Of a stretch of DNA of 8,744 nucleotides, positions 1 through 6,351 are shown in pieces. Every line of letters starts with the position of its first letter. Position 1 is the stretch's first letter. The notes beneath the pieces were generated by a model. The model was not told the origin of the DNA. It worked only from the letters and a program-made list of their open reading frames with translations, and searched no databases. The position numbers and the translations under genes are program-made. The stretch comes from Anaerolineae bacterium (GTDB lineage: Bacteria > Chloroflexota > Anaerolineae > Anaerolineales > UBA11858), in assembly GCA_003694235.1 (NCBI GenBank), contig RFKO01000214.1, forward strand, positions 1 through 8,744. Reading direction: 5' to 3'.

Positions 1-68
1 CGGATGCGGTATTGATGGTCGTAAGCGATCAACAATCCACCGTTGCCTAAGGGTAAATCGCGTGGCAT
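1..68 (-). CDS. Glycoside hydrolase family 15 (glucoamylase-like) protein, N-terminal fragment
   Basis: Reading leftward from the ATG at 68-66 gives an open frame to the window edge, beginning MPRDLPLGNGGLLIAYDHQY. A strong ribosome site (GGAAGGAG on the minus strand, bases 81-74) lies 5 bases before the start, so the start is well supported. The opening, with a PRDLP-x-GNG stretch followed by a hydrophobic strand and an acidic/aromatic turn, is how I remember bacterial GH15 glucoamylase or trehalase-like proteins beginning. These enzymes hydrolyse alpha-glucosidic bonds. Only 22 residues are visible, so no catalytic residue can be checked and the family call is from recognition alone. The gene is transcribed away from pstS and shares its upstream region. 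It has no obvious link to phosphate uptake. Confidence 0.6.
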   Translation of the reverse strand, partial: MPRDLPLGNGGLLIAYDHQYRI

Positions 69-146
69 ACGCACTCCTTCCTTTCTCTACAAACAGACGA
101 GACAGTAAATGGATTCCTTACAATCATACGCAGTTTCGCAACACCT

Positions 147-219
147 GCTCACAAGTGTTAACACCCGTTAACCAACTCTTGACCCGTTATTAAAACCCGA
201 GGCGGGAATGTTAACCAAA
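147..219 (+). promoter_or_regulatory. Candidate Pho-regulon operator (phased TTAAC boxes) upstream of pstS
   Basis: Boxes TTAACA (158), TTAACC (168) and TTGACC (179) follow each other at 10 and 11 base steps, and another TTAACC begins at 211, 32 bases (three helical turns) further on. The 9-mer GTTAACCAA occurs twice, at 167-175 and 210-218. PhoB/PhoP/SphR response regulators of other phyla bind tandem TTAACA- or CTTAACC-like repeats with about 11-base periodicity upstream of pstS, which makes this a natural Pho box array. That the host regulator reads these boxes is inference. Confidence 0.6.
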
Positions 220-225
220 GCGCGC

Positions 226-231
226 TACACT
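226..231 (+). promoter_or_regulatory. pstS: Possible pstS -10 element (TACACT)
   Basis: TACACT sits 40 bases before the pstS start and just downstream of the last TTAACC box. No decent -35 hexamer is present at 17 bases, which would fit an activator-dependent promoter where the Pho box replaces the -35. TATTAA at 188-193, 11 bases after the tandem boxes, is an equally plausible -10, and the sequence alone cannot decide between them. Confidence 0.35.
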
Positions 232-270
232 ATAGGAGACAAAGAAAACAACGAAGGAGATTAGAAACAC

Positions 271-1296
271 ATGTCCCGTAAACTGATTGTACTACTTGTT
301 CTGGCAGCCGCCTTGCTGAGCGCCTGCGGAGGGAAAGCCACCGTCGCCCCGCCCCAGACCGGGGCCACTGCCGAGCCCCAAACCGCGGCAACCGAGGCCG
401 TGCAACAGGAATCGCCATCGGCCTCAGAAGGCATGCTGCCCCCGGTTGACCCGGCTGCCGTGAGCGGCAACGTGGTCACCGCCGGCAGTTCCACCGTCTT
501 CCCGCTGGCCGAGCGCATGGCCGAACGCTTCCAGGATGAGGGCTTCAGCGGCCAGATCACCATCGACTCCATCGGCTCCGGCGCCGGCTTCGAGCGTTTC
601 TGCGTCTCCGGGGAAACCGATGTCTCCAACGCCTCGCGCCCGATCAAGGACTCCGAGGTCGAATCCTGCCGCAGCATCGGGCGTGAACCCGTTGAGTTCC
701 GCGTCGGCACCGACGCCCTGGCCGTCACCGTCTCCAAAGACAATGACTTCGTTACCAACGTCACCCTCGACGAACTTGCCCTGATCTTCTCCACTGCCGA
801 GAAGTGGTCCGACGTGCGCCCCGAATGGCCGGATGAACCCATCCTGCGCTACATCCCCGGCACCGACTCCGGCACTTTCGACTACTTCGTGGAAGAAATC
901 TTCGACAAGAACGAGGAACCCATCCTCTCGGCGGCCAACACCCAACTCTCCGAAGACGACAACGTCCTCGTCCAGGGCATCGAAGGCTCGCCCTACGCCA
1001 TCGGCTTCTTCGGCTACGCTTACTACGCTGAGAACAGCGACCAACTCAACGTGCTCTCCATCGAAGGCGTAGCCCCTTCCGGCGAGACCGTGGACAACGG
1101 CACCTACCCCCTGGCGCGCCCGCTCTTCATCTACTCCGACCCCACCATCATGCAGGAAAAGCCCCAGGTGGCCGCGTACATCAACTTCTTCCTGACCTAC
1201 GTGAACGAAGAAATCGTGGATGTCGGCTACTTCCCCGCCAGCAACGAAGCCCTGCAGCAATCCATGCAGAACTGGCTTGACGCCATGGGACAGTAA
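271..1296 (+). CDS. pstS: Phosphate ABC transporter substrate-binding lipoprotein PstS
   Basis: Extracellular phosphate-binding protein that delivers phosphate to the PstC/PstA channel. The 341-residue product starts with a lipoprotein signal peptide: K4, a hydrophobic core, then lipobox LSAC with the lipidated Cys19. An Ala/Thr/Pro/Gln/Glu-rich tether of about 45 residues follows. The binding domain shows the PstS phosphate-contact segments: GSSTVFPL (72-79), IGSGAGFERF (101-110), DVSNASRP (117-124) and GTDSGTFDYF (197-206). Cys111 and Cys133, a pair common in this subfamily, could form a disulfide. The start is supported by GAAGGAG at 253-259, 11 bases upstream. It is the first gene of the operon, preceded by candidate Pho boxes and followed by hairpins that could raise its yield relative to the permease genes. 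The lipid anchor fits a cell where the protein must stay on the outer face of the membrane. Confidence 0.97.
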   Translation: MSRKLIVLLVLAAALLSACGGKATVAPPQTGATAEPQTAATEAVQQESPSASEGMLPPVDPAAVSGNVVTAGSSTVFPLAERMAERFQDEGFSGQITIDSIGSGAGFERFCVSGETDVSNASRPIKDSEVESCRSIGREPVEFRVGTDALAVTVSKDNDFVTNVTLDELALIFSTAEKWSDVRPEWPDEPILRYIPGTDSGTFDYFVEEIFDKNEEPILSAANTQLSEDDNVLVQGIEGSPYAIGFFGYAYYAENSDQLNVLSIEGVAPSGETVDNGTYPLARPLFIYSDPTIMQEKPQVAAYINFFLTYVNEEIVDVGYFPASNEALQQSMQNWLDAMGQ

Positions 1297-1319
1297 GCCC
1301 GCCCGCATACGATCTTGCT

Positions 1320-1342
1320 CCCGCAGATGTGACCCCTGCGGG
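1320..1342 (+). other. RNA hairpin after pstS (7-bp stem)
   Basis: CCCGCAG (1320-1326) pairs perfectly with CTGCGGG (1336-1342) across a 9-base loop, 23 bases past the pstS stop. A second tiny stem, CGCT-AAAA-AGCG (1345-1356), follows. There is no U-tract after either, so neither is a standard intrinsic terminator. Confidence 0.5.
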
Positions 1343-1360
1343 GGCGCTAAAAAGCGAGAT

Positions 1361-1389
1361 GGCAGGCGACGGCAATGCCGTCACCTGCC
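1361..1389 (+). other. Strong RNA hairpin between pstS and pstC (12 bp with one mismatch)
   Basis: GGCAGG (1361-1366) pairs with CCTGCC (1384-1389), and GACGGC (1368-1373) pairs with GCCGTC (1377-1382). One C/A mismatch interrupts the stem and the loop is AAT. The nearest T run (1402-1406) is 12 bases beyond the stem, too far for a classical terminator. A role as a 3' RNA stabiliser or partial attenuator, making pstS more abundant than pstC, is inferred from position, as is common where a binding-protein gene precedes its permease genes. Confidence 0.6.
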
Positions 1390-1430
1390 CCGGCCCACAT
1401 ATTTTTGGTGCACCCACCACTGCGGGGGCA

Positions 1431-1460
1431 TGGTCGTTAATGCGTCTCATGCGATATAAT
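1431..1460 (+). promoter_or_regulatory. pstC: Candidate promoter for pstC (consensus -10 TATAAT)
   Basis: A perfect TATAAT lies at 1455-1460, with a weak -35 (TGGTCG, 1431-1436) 18 bases before it. A transcript from here would start near 1467 and give a leader of about 24 bases ending at the pstC ribosome site. This also argues against any pstC start upstream of 1460. It could give basal permease expression independent of the pstS promoter. Confidence 0.5.
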
Positions 1461-1490
1461 CCCAGCAACACTTCCGAGAGGATTCGCTTC

Positions 1491-2648
1491 ATGGCATCAA
1501 ATCCCAACGACTTGCCCGTCTCATCTCTGCGCCGCAAGCCTCGCAGAACAGAAACGATCATTCAGACGTTTCTCTTCCTGGCCGCGGCGCTTTCTATTTT
1601 CACCACCGTGGGCATCATCTACGAACTGGGGAAAGAATCGCTCAACTTCTTCTCACGCCGCATGTGGGAAGATACCAACAAACAACTGGCCGCGAGCATC
1701 GGGCCAGACGAGAATCGCTTCGAGGTCAGCGCGAGCGGAAGCCCGCTCCACGCAGGTGAAATCATCCGCGTGGATGACGAAATCATGCAGGTGCTGGCCA
1801 TCGAAGGCCAGACGGTGGAGGTTGAGCGCGGCGCTCTTGGCACGCTCCCCGCGCCCCACAAGGGCGGGCTGGATATTTACGAAGGCCGCCGCGTCAGCCT
1901 GGTGGAATTCTTCACCAAAACCGAATGGAACCCCCAAATCGGGAAGTTCGGCATCCTCCCCCTGCTGAACGCCACCCTGATGACCTCCGCCATCGCCATG
2001 CTGGTCGCCCTCCCCCTGGGTTTGAGCATCGCCATCTACCTGAGCGAATACGCCTCCCGGCGCGCCCGCGACATCTTCAAGCCCATCCTGGAAATCCTGG
2101 CCGGTATCCCCACCGTGGTGTACGGCTACTTCGCCCTGACCTTCATGACCCCCCTGCTGCGCGCTATCTTCGGCAAGGACGTGGTGGAGATTTACAACAC
2201 CGCCTCGGCGGGGATTGTGATCGGCATCCTGGTGATCCCGCTGGTCAGTTCGATGAGCGAGGACGCGTTGAGCGCCGTGCCGCGCAGCCTGCGGGAGGCT
2301 GCCTTTGGCCTGGGCGCAACCAAACTGGAGACGGCGGTCAAAGTGGTGCTGCCGGCGGCCTTCTCCGGCATCGCCGCGGCCTTCATCATCGCCATCTCGC
2401 GCGCCATCGGCGAGACGATGATCGTCGCCATCGCCGCGGGTGCCGGGCCAAACTTCACCTTCAGCCCCTTCAAGGCCGCCGAGACGATGACCGGTCACAT
2501 CGTGCGTATCAGCGGCGGCGACCTGAGTTATGACTCGATCGATTACAACAGCATCTTCGCCATCGGCCTGGTGCTCTTTTTCATCACCCTGGGGCTGAAC
2601 ATCATCAGCCAGCGGGTGGTGCGCCGCTTCCGCGAGGTATATGATTAG
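1491..2648 (+). CDS. pstC: Phosphate ABC transporter permease PstC with a periplasmic/external domain insert
   Basis: One of the two channel subunits of the Pst transporter, 385 residues from the ATG at 1491. That start is preferred over the longer open frame from 1329: GAGAGGA (1476-1482) sits 8 bases before it, a TATAAT promoter lies at 1455, and the extra upstream 54 residues cross the hairpin region and look non-coding. TM1 is about residues 24-44. The conserved MetI-like core begins near 155 and includes LAGIPTVVYG (203-212), the EAA-type coupling loop around EAAFGLGA (269-276) with its later LP (287-288), and SRAIGET (303-309). The last helix is about 354-375. Residues 62-135, in the external loop between TM1 and TM2, are an insert with a beta-rich look (IIRVDDEIMQVLAIEG then VEVERGALGT). 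Two stop codons in a row (TAGTAG) end the gene. Confidence 0.95.
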   Translation: MASNPNDLPVSSLRRKPRRTETIIQTFLFLAAALSIFTTVGIIYELGKESLNFFSRRMWEDTNKQLAASIGPDENRFEVSASGSPLHAGEIIRVDDEIMQVLAIEGQTVEVERGALGTLPAPHKGGLDIYEGRRVSLVEFFTKTEWNPQIGKFGILPLLNATLMTSAIAMLVALPLGLSIAIYLSEYASRRARDIFKPILEILAGIPTVVYGYFALTFMTPLLRAIFGKDVVEIYNTASAGIVIGILVIPLVSSMSEDALSAVPRSLREAAFGLGATKLETAVKVVLPAAFSGIAAAFIIAISRAIGETMIVAIAAGAGPNFTFSPFKAAETMTGHIVRISGGDLSYDSIDYNSIFAIGLVLFFITLGLNIISQRVVRRFREVYD

Positions 2649-2675
2649 TAGCCTTCCAAAATAGCGTGGCGATTT

Positions 2676-2708
2676 AGAAGTTCAACTTCTCGGAGATGTT
2701 GAACTTCT
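2676..2708. repeat. Two tandem near-palindromes forming one long hairpin between pstC and pstA
   Basis: AGAAGTTCAACTTCT (2676-2690) is a palindrome around a central C. After CGG, AGATGTTGAACTTCT (2694-2708) is nearly its complement. Together they form an 11-bp perfect inverted repeat (2676-2686 with 2698-2708). No U-tract follows, so a terminator is unlikely. It could be an RNA hairpin adjusting pstA relative to pstC, a protein-binding site, or a copy of a dispersed chromosomal repeat. Confidence 0.65.
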
Positions 2709-2730
2709 GGCCATAGCCAGGAACAGAATC

Positions 2731-3996
2731 ATGCCTGAATTGCAAAGTCCCCTTCCAAACGAGTCCAGCGCAGAATACACCCCCGCACTGTCACGCCGTC
2801 ACCAATGGGGGCGCATCTGGCTGATCGTCTTCCAGGCCTCCACGCTGGTGGGCATCATCGCCCTGACCGCGTTGCTGCTCAATATCATCAACTCGGCCTT
2901 TGGGTATGTGGCCATCGAGAATAAAGTGGACCCGGCCAGCCTGGCGATCAACGGCATCCCCATCGAAAACCTGCACCCGCTGGACCTGACTACCATTCTG
3001 AAGGAACACGTCTCCGAGGGGCTGTTCCGCAAACTGGAGCGTGAAAAACCCTTCGAGCAGCGCACCCGCGAGGAGATTTACGAACTGGTGATCGAGCGCG
3101 TGGTGCAGCCGCAGGTGGAAAAATCCTGGCCGCTGTTCGATTCGCTCTTCCGCCGCGACCAGGTCTTCGCCGAGGCGGCGGAAAAATACCCTCAGGCGCA
3201 AATCGTCTTCCGCTCCTGGTTGACACCGCAATTCATCACCCATCCGCAATCCTCCAAGCCGGAGTTTGCCGGCGTGCGCACGGCCATTCTGGGTTCGCTG
3301 TGGACGATCGCCATTACCATCTTGTTTGCCTTCCCGCTGGGGGTCGGCGCGGCCATCTACCTGGAAGAGTACGCCGGCGACCGCTGGTTCAACCGCGTCA
3401 TCCAGACCAACATCAACAACCTGGCCGGCGTGCCCTCGATCATCTACGGCATTTTGGGGTTGGCGATCTTCGTGCGCGCCCTGGAGCCCATCACCAGCGG
3501 TTCGGTGTTTGGCTACGTGAAAGACGCCACCACTGCCAACGGGCGCACCATCCTGTCCGCCGGACTGACGCTCGGCCTGCTGATTTTGCCCATCATCATC
3601 ATCAACGCGCAGGAAGCCATCCGCTCCGTGCCGCGCTCGCTGCGACAGGCCAGTTTTGGGTTAGGCGCGACCCAATGGCAGACGATCTGGCATCACGTGC
3701 TGCCCGGCGCGCTGCCCGGCATCCTGACCGGCACGATCCTGGCCGTCTCTCGCGCCATTGGCGAGACCGCGCCGCTGGTCGTGGTGGGCGCATCCACCTT
3801 CATCACCTTCGACCCCGACGGGCCGTTCTCCAAGTTCACCACCCTGCCGATTCAGATTTACCAGTGGACCTCCCGCCCGCAGGATGAATTTCGCAACCTC
3901 GCCGCGGCCGCCATCCTGGTGCTGCTGGCGCTGTTGCTCACGATGAACGCCGCCGCCGTGTTGCTGCGTAACCGCTATAGCAAGAGAATGGGATAG
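2731..3996 (+). CDS. pstA: Phosphate ABC transporter permease PstA with a large external insert
   Basis: Second channel subunit of the Pst transporter. At 421 residues it is well over 100 longer than the E. coli protein as I recall it (about 296). TM1 is about residues 29-53. The conserved permease core starts near 183 and includes [13 protein letters not shown] (231-243), the EAA-type loop around QASFGLGA (306-313) with LP at 324-325, and SRAIGETAP (340-348). The final helix is about 391-412. The extra length is residues 60-180, the loop between TM1 and TM2. It looks soluble and mostly helical, with charged amphipathic stretches such as [13 protein letters not shown] (113-125), and lies outside the cell by the usual topology. 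The start is supported by AGGAA (2719-2723), 7 bases upstream. It lies 82 bases after pstC and 7 bases before pstB. Confidence 0.95.
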   Translation: MPELQSPLPNESSAEYTPALSRRHQWGRIWLIVFQASTLVGIIALTALLLNIINSAFGYVAIENKVDPASLAINGIPIENLHPLDLTTILKEHVSEGLFRKLEREKPFEQRTREEIYELVIERVVQPQVEKSWPLFDSLFRRDQVFAEAAEKYPQAQIVFRSWLTPQFITHPQSSKPEFAGVRTAILGSLWTIAITILFAFPLGVGAAIYLEEYAGDRWFNRVIQTNINNLAGVPSIIYGILGLAIFVRALEPITSGSVFGYVKDATTANGRTILSAGLTLGLLILPIIIINAQEAIRSVPRSLRQASFGLGATQWQTIWHHVLPGALPGILTGTILAVSRAIGETAPLVVVGASTFITFDPDGPFSKFTTLPIQIYQWTSRPQDEFRNLAAAAILVLLALLLTMNAAAVLLRNRYSKRMG

Positions 3997-4003
3997 ACGA
4001 CCA

Positions 4004-4783
4004 ATGAACCAGACGACCGAACACTACGCTATTGAAGCCCGCAACCTGCGCGTGTACTACGGCGATTTCCTGGCCGTGCGCGATGTCAACCTGAAAATCG
4101 CCCAGAACAAAATCACTGCCATCATCGGCCCTTCCGGCTGTGGCAAAAGCACCGTGCTGCGCGCCTTCAACCGCATGAACGAACTCGTGCCCACGGCGCG
4201 CACCGAGGGCGAGGTGCTGTATCACGGCAAGAACATCTACGACCCCGACGTAGACCCGGTGGAAGTGCGCCGCCGCATCGGCATGGTTTTCCAGAAGCCC
4301 AACCCCTTCCCCAAGAGCATCTACGAGAACGTGGCCTGGGGCGCGCGCATCAATGGCTACCAGGGCGATATGGATCAACTGGTGGAAGAATCGCTGCGCG
4401 GCGCGGCGCTGTGGGACGAAGTCAAGGACAAATTGCACCAGAGCGGCCTCTCGCTTTCGGGCGGTCAGCAACAGCGCCTGTGCATCGCCCGCGCCATCGC
4501 CGTCCAGCCGGAGATCATCCTGATGGATGAACCTGCCTCGGCGCTCGACCCCATCGCCACGCTGAAAATCGAAGAACTGATGCGCCACCTGGCGCAAAAC
4601 TACACCATCATCGTGGTCACGCACAACATGCAGCAGGCCGGTCGCGTCTCCGATTACACCGCTTTTTTCAACCTGGGCGAAGGTCGCGCCGGCGTGCTGG
4701 AAGAATTCGGCCCCACCGAAAAAATCTTCACCAACCCCGAAAAGCAATCCACCGAAGACTACATCTCCGGCAGGTTTGGATAA
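4004..4783 (+). CDS. pstB: Phosphate ABC transporter ATP-binding protein PstB
   Basis: Cytoplasmic ATPase that powers phosphate import through PstC/PstA. At 259 residues it has the normal family length, with all ABC motifs: Walker [10 protein letters not shown] (42-50), Q-loop Gln97 within [16 protein letters not shown], signature LSGGQQQR (151-158), Walker B IILMDEP (171-177), D-loop SALD (179-182) and switch His207 in VTHNMQQA. The VFQKPNPFP stretch and the FNRMN segment (55-59) are typical of PstB rather than other ABC importers. The gene begins 7 bases after pstA and its stop is 3 bases before the next gene, so it is certainly in the same transcript. The ribosome site before it is weak, which suggests translational coupling to pstA. 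Confidence 0.98.
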   Translation: MNQTTEHYAIEARNLRVYYGDFLAVRDVNLKIAQNKITAIIGPSGCGKSTVLRAFNRMNELVPTARTEGEVLYHGKNIYDPDVDPVEVRRRIGMVFQKPNPFPKSIYENVAWGARINGYQGDMDQLVEESLRGAALWDEVKDKLHQSGLSLSGGQQQRLCIARAIAVQPEIILMDEPASALDPIATLKIEELMRHLAQNYTIIVVTHNMQQAGRVSDYTAFFNLGEGRAGVLEEFGPTEKIFTNPEKQSTEDYISGRFG

Positions 4784-4786
4784 ATC

Positions 4787-5215
4787 ATGCGCAAACGCAA
4801 AGTCCTTTTCCTGTGCACCGGCAATTCCTGCCGCAGCCAGATGGCCGAAGCCATCGTCAACGCCCGCATGGGCGACCGCTGGCAGGCCTTCAGCGCCGGA
4901 ACCCAACCCTCGGGCTACGTCCACCCCAAAGCGGTGCAGGCGCTGGCCGAAATCGGCATCCAGCACCAGGGCGAATCCAAACACGCCGACCGCTTTCGCG
5001 AGATGGACTTCGACCTGGTGGTCACCGTGTGCGACGACGCCGCCGAGAACTGCCCCGTCTGGCTGGGCAAGGGACGCCGCGTCCATCAGGGGTTTCAGGA
5101 CCCCGCCAAAGCGAGCGGCAGCGAAGAGGAGATCATGCAGGTTTTCCGCCGCGTGCGCGACCAGATCAGCGAGCAAATCCCCGCCCTGCTAAAGGCGTAT
5201 GAAGCCCGGGACTGA
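4787..5215 (+). CDS. arsC: Arsenate reductase ArsC, thioredoxin-coupled (LMW phosphatase fold)
   Basis: Reduces arsenate to arsenite in the cytoplasm. The 142-residue protein has the phosphatase-like P-loop CTGNSCRS with nucleophile Cys10 and Arg16. It also has the second and third redox cysteines Cys82 and Cys89 (VTVCDDAAENCPVW) and the general acid Asp105 in FQDPA. Their numbering matches my recollection of the S. aureus pI258 ArsC triad Cys10/Cys82/Cys89 and Asp105. Ordinary low-molecular-weight tyrosine phosphatases lack the Cys82/Cys89 pair, so that alternative is unlikely. It starts 3 bases after the pstB stop and is therefore co-transcribed with the phosphate transporter. No arsR, arsenite efflux gene or thioredoxin gene is in the window, so the exit route for arsenite is not visible here. 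Confidence 0.93.
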   Translation: MRKRKVLFLCTGNSCRSQMAEAIVNARMGDRWQAFSAGTQPSGYVHPKAVQALAEIGIQHQGESKHADRFREMDFDLVVTVCDDAAENCPVWLGKGRRVHQGFQDPAKASGSEEEIMQVFRRVRDQISEQIPALLKAYEARD

Positions 5216-5224
5216 TGCTATAAT
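5216..5224 (+). promoter_or_regulatory. phoU: Extended -10 promoter upstream of phoU (TGCTATAAT)
   Basis: TGC directly followed by TATAAT, immediately after the arsC stop, matches the extended -10 consensus TGN-TATAAT. No good -35 hexamer is seen at 16-18 bases. It would start transcription near 5231, leaving a leader of about 20 bases before the phoU ATG with the ribosome site GATGAGG at 5237-5243. It probably gives phoU and the following gene expression independent of the upstream operon. Confidence 0.55.
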
Positions 5225-5251
5225 ATCAATCAATAAGATGAGGTATTTTCC

Positions 5252-5938
5252 ATGACCCGAGAAGTCCTTGACCAGAAAATCCGCGAGAACTTCGACGATG
5301 TTCTCGCCCTGGGCAGCATGGTGGAACAGGCCATCCTGAAATCCGTCGAGGCGCTCAAACAGCGCGACCTGGAAGCCGCCAAAGCATTGTACGAAGCCGA
5401 CCAGGACATCAACGCCAAGCGTTTCGAAGTGGAGAACAAAGCCATGGTCGCCATCGCCACCCAGCAGCCGCTGGCGCGCGATCTGCGCATTCTGGCCTCC
5501 GTCATCGATGTGGTCAGCGAACTGGAGCGCATGGGCGATTACGCCAAAGGCATCGCCCGCATCACGCTGCGCCTGGGGCACGAGCCGCCCATCAAGCCGC
5601 TGATCGACATCCCCAAAATGGCGGAACTGACCGCCGATATGCTCCACCGCGCCCTGACCGCTTTCGTGGAAGGCGACACCGAAGCGGCCTACGCCATCCC
5701 CAAAGAAGACGATATGGTGGACGACCTGTACAACCAGGTCTATCGCGAATTGCTCACCTTCATGATCTCCGACCCCAAAACGATCGACCGCGCCACGCTG
5801 CTGCTGTGGGCTGCCCACAACCTGGAGCGCACCGCCGACCGCGTGACCAACATCTGCGAGCGCACCATCTTCATCGTCACCGGCGAGTTAACCGAACTGG
5901 ATACATCCGACGACGAAAGCCAGGCGAAAGGGACATGA
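5252..5938 (+). CDS. phoU: Phosphate signalling protein PhoU
   Basis: Cytoplasmic regulator that in studied bacteria links the Pst transporter to the phosphate sensor kinase and restrains Pho-regulon expression when phosphate is plentiful. The 228-residue product is all-helical with the two-fold PhoU repeat. The metal-binding E-x-x-x-D motifs appear once per half: ELERMGDYAKGIA (90-102, E92 and D96) and NLERTADRVTNICERTIF (190-207, E192 and D196). The start has GATGAGG (5237-5243) 8 bases upstream. A 36-base gap with a promoter-like extended -10 separates it from arsC. The stop overlaps the next start as ATGA. The partner sensor kinase and response regulator genes are not in this window. Confidence 0.96.
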   Translation: MTREVLDQKIRENFDDVLALGSMVEQAILKSVEALKQRDLEAAKALYEADQDINAKRFEVENKAMVAIATQQPLARDLRILASVIDVVSELERMGDYAKGIARITLRLGHEPPIKPLIDIPKMAELTADMLHRALTAFVEGDTEAAYAIPKEDDMVDDLYNQVYRELLTFMISDPKTIDRATLLLWAAHNLERTADRVTNICERTIFIVTGELTELDTSDDESQAKGT

Positions 5939-6300
5939 ACACCGGAAGGATACTGGCGTACATCGCCGCGGCCATTCTGATCTTCTTCGGCGTGCTCTTC
6001 ATCTGGGCGACGTTCAGCCCGGAAGGTCGCACCGGCTGGCTGCTGATCGGGTTGATCAGCGTGGGGTTGGGCATGGGATTGATCTGGCTGGCGCGTCGCG
6101 CCCTGCCCCCCGGCGACGAGACCGAACCACGCACGCTCAACATCGAACTCTCCGGCGATGTCAACCTGGAAACTTTAAAATGCCAGAAATGCGGCGGCGC
6201 ACTGAGCGCCGAAAACATCAAAATGCTGGCCGGCGCGCCCGTTGTCATCTGCCCTTACTGCGGAACATCTTATCAACTCACCGAAGAACCTAAGTGGTGA
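5935..6300 (+). CDS. Small two-helix membrane protein with a C-terminal zinc ribbon, unknown function
   Basis: I do not recognise a named family. The 121-residue product begins at the ATG that overlaps the phoU stop (ATGA, 5935-5938), with AAAGGGA just before it. The in-frame ATG at 5806 would give 43 Arg/His-rich residues buried in phoU and is rejected. Two membrane helices lie at about 7-27 and 34-54, joined by a short turn. An acidic linker follows, then a cytoplasmic-type zinc ribbon with CQKC (83-86) and CPYC (106-109), 19 residues between the pairs. The last residues are TEEPKW. Strict coupling to phoU implies production at a fixed ratio. A role as a membrane-linked partner of PhoU or of the transporter is only inference. 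It could also be a passenger gene. Confidence 0.85.
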   Translation: MNTGRILAYIAAAILIFFGVLFIWATFSPEGRTGWLLIGLISVGLGMGLIWLARRALPPGDETEPRTLNIELSGDVNLETLKCQKCGGALSAENIKMLAGAPVVICPYCGTSYQLTEEPKW

Positions 6301-6351
6301 TCCAATCAAATAAGTATCTATCCGAAACATGCCATTTGCAGTGACACCGTA

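Noticed and set aside
424..1308. 294-residue minus-strand open frame opposite pstS
   Set aside because: Complete overlap with a conserved PstS and biased composition; same type of antisense shadow as the one at 1653-2498 opposite pstC.
3938..5176. 412-residue open frame on the minus strand
   Set aside because: It lies antisense to the end of pstA, all of pstB and most of arsC, whose motifs are unmistakable. Its His/Asp/Val/Gly-rich composition is the usual mirror of a high-GC gene, and it has no recognisable domain.
4787..5215. Low-molecular-weight protein tyrosine phosphatase
   Set aside because: The fold is shared, but Cys82 and Cys89 with their spacing to Cys10 are the thioredoxin-coupled arsenate reductase arrangement.
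5806..5934. Upstream extension of the zinc-ribbon protein from the ATG at 5806
   Set aside because: The extra 43 residues are Arg/His-rich out-of-frame phoU sequence. The ATGA junction at 5935 with a nearby purine-rich site gives a clean membrane-protein N-terminus.
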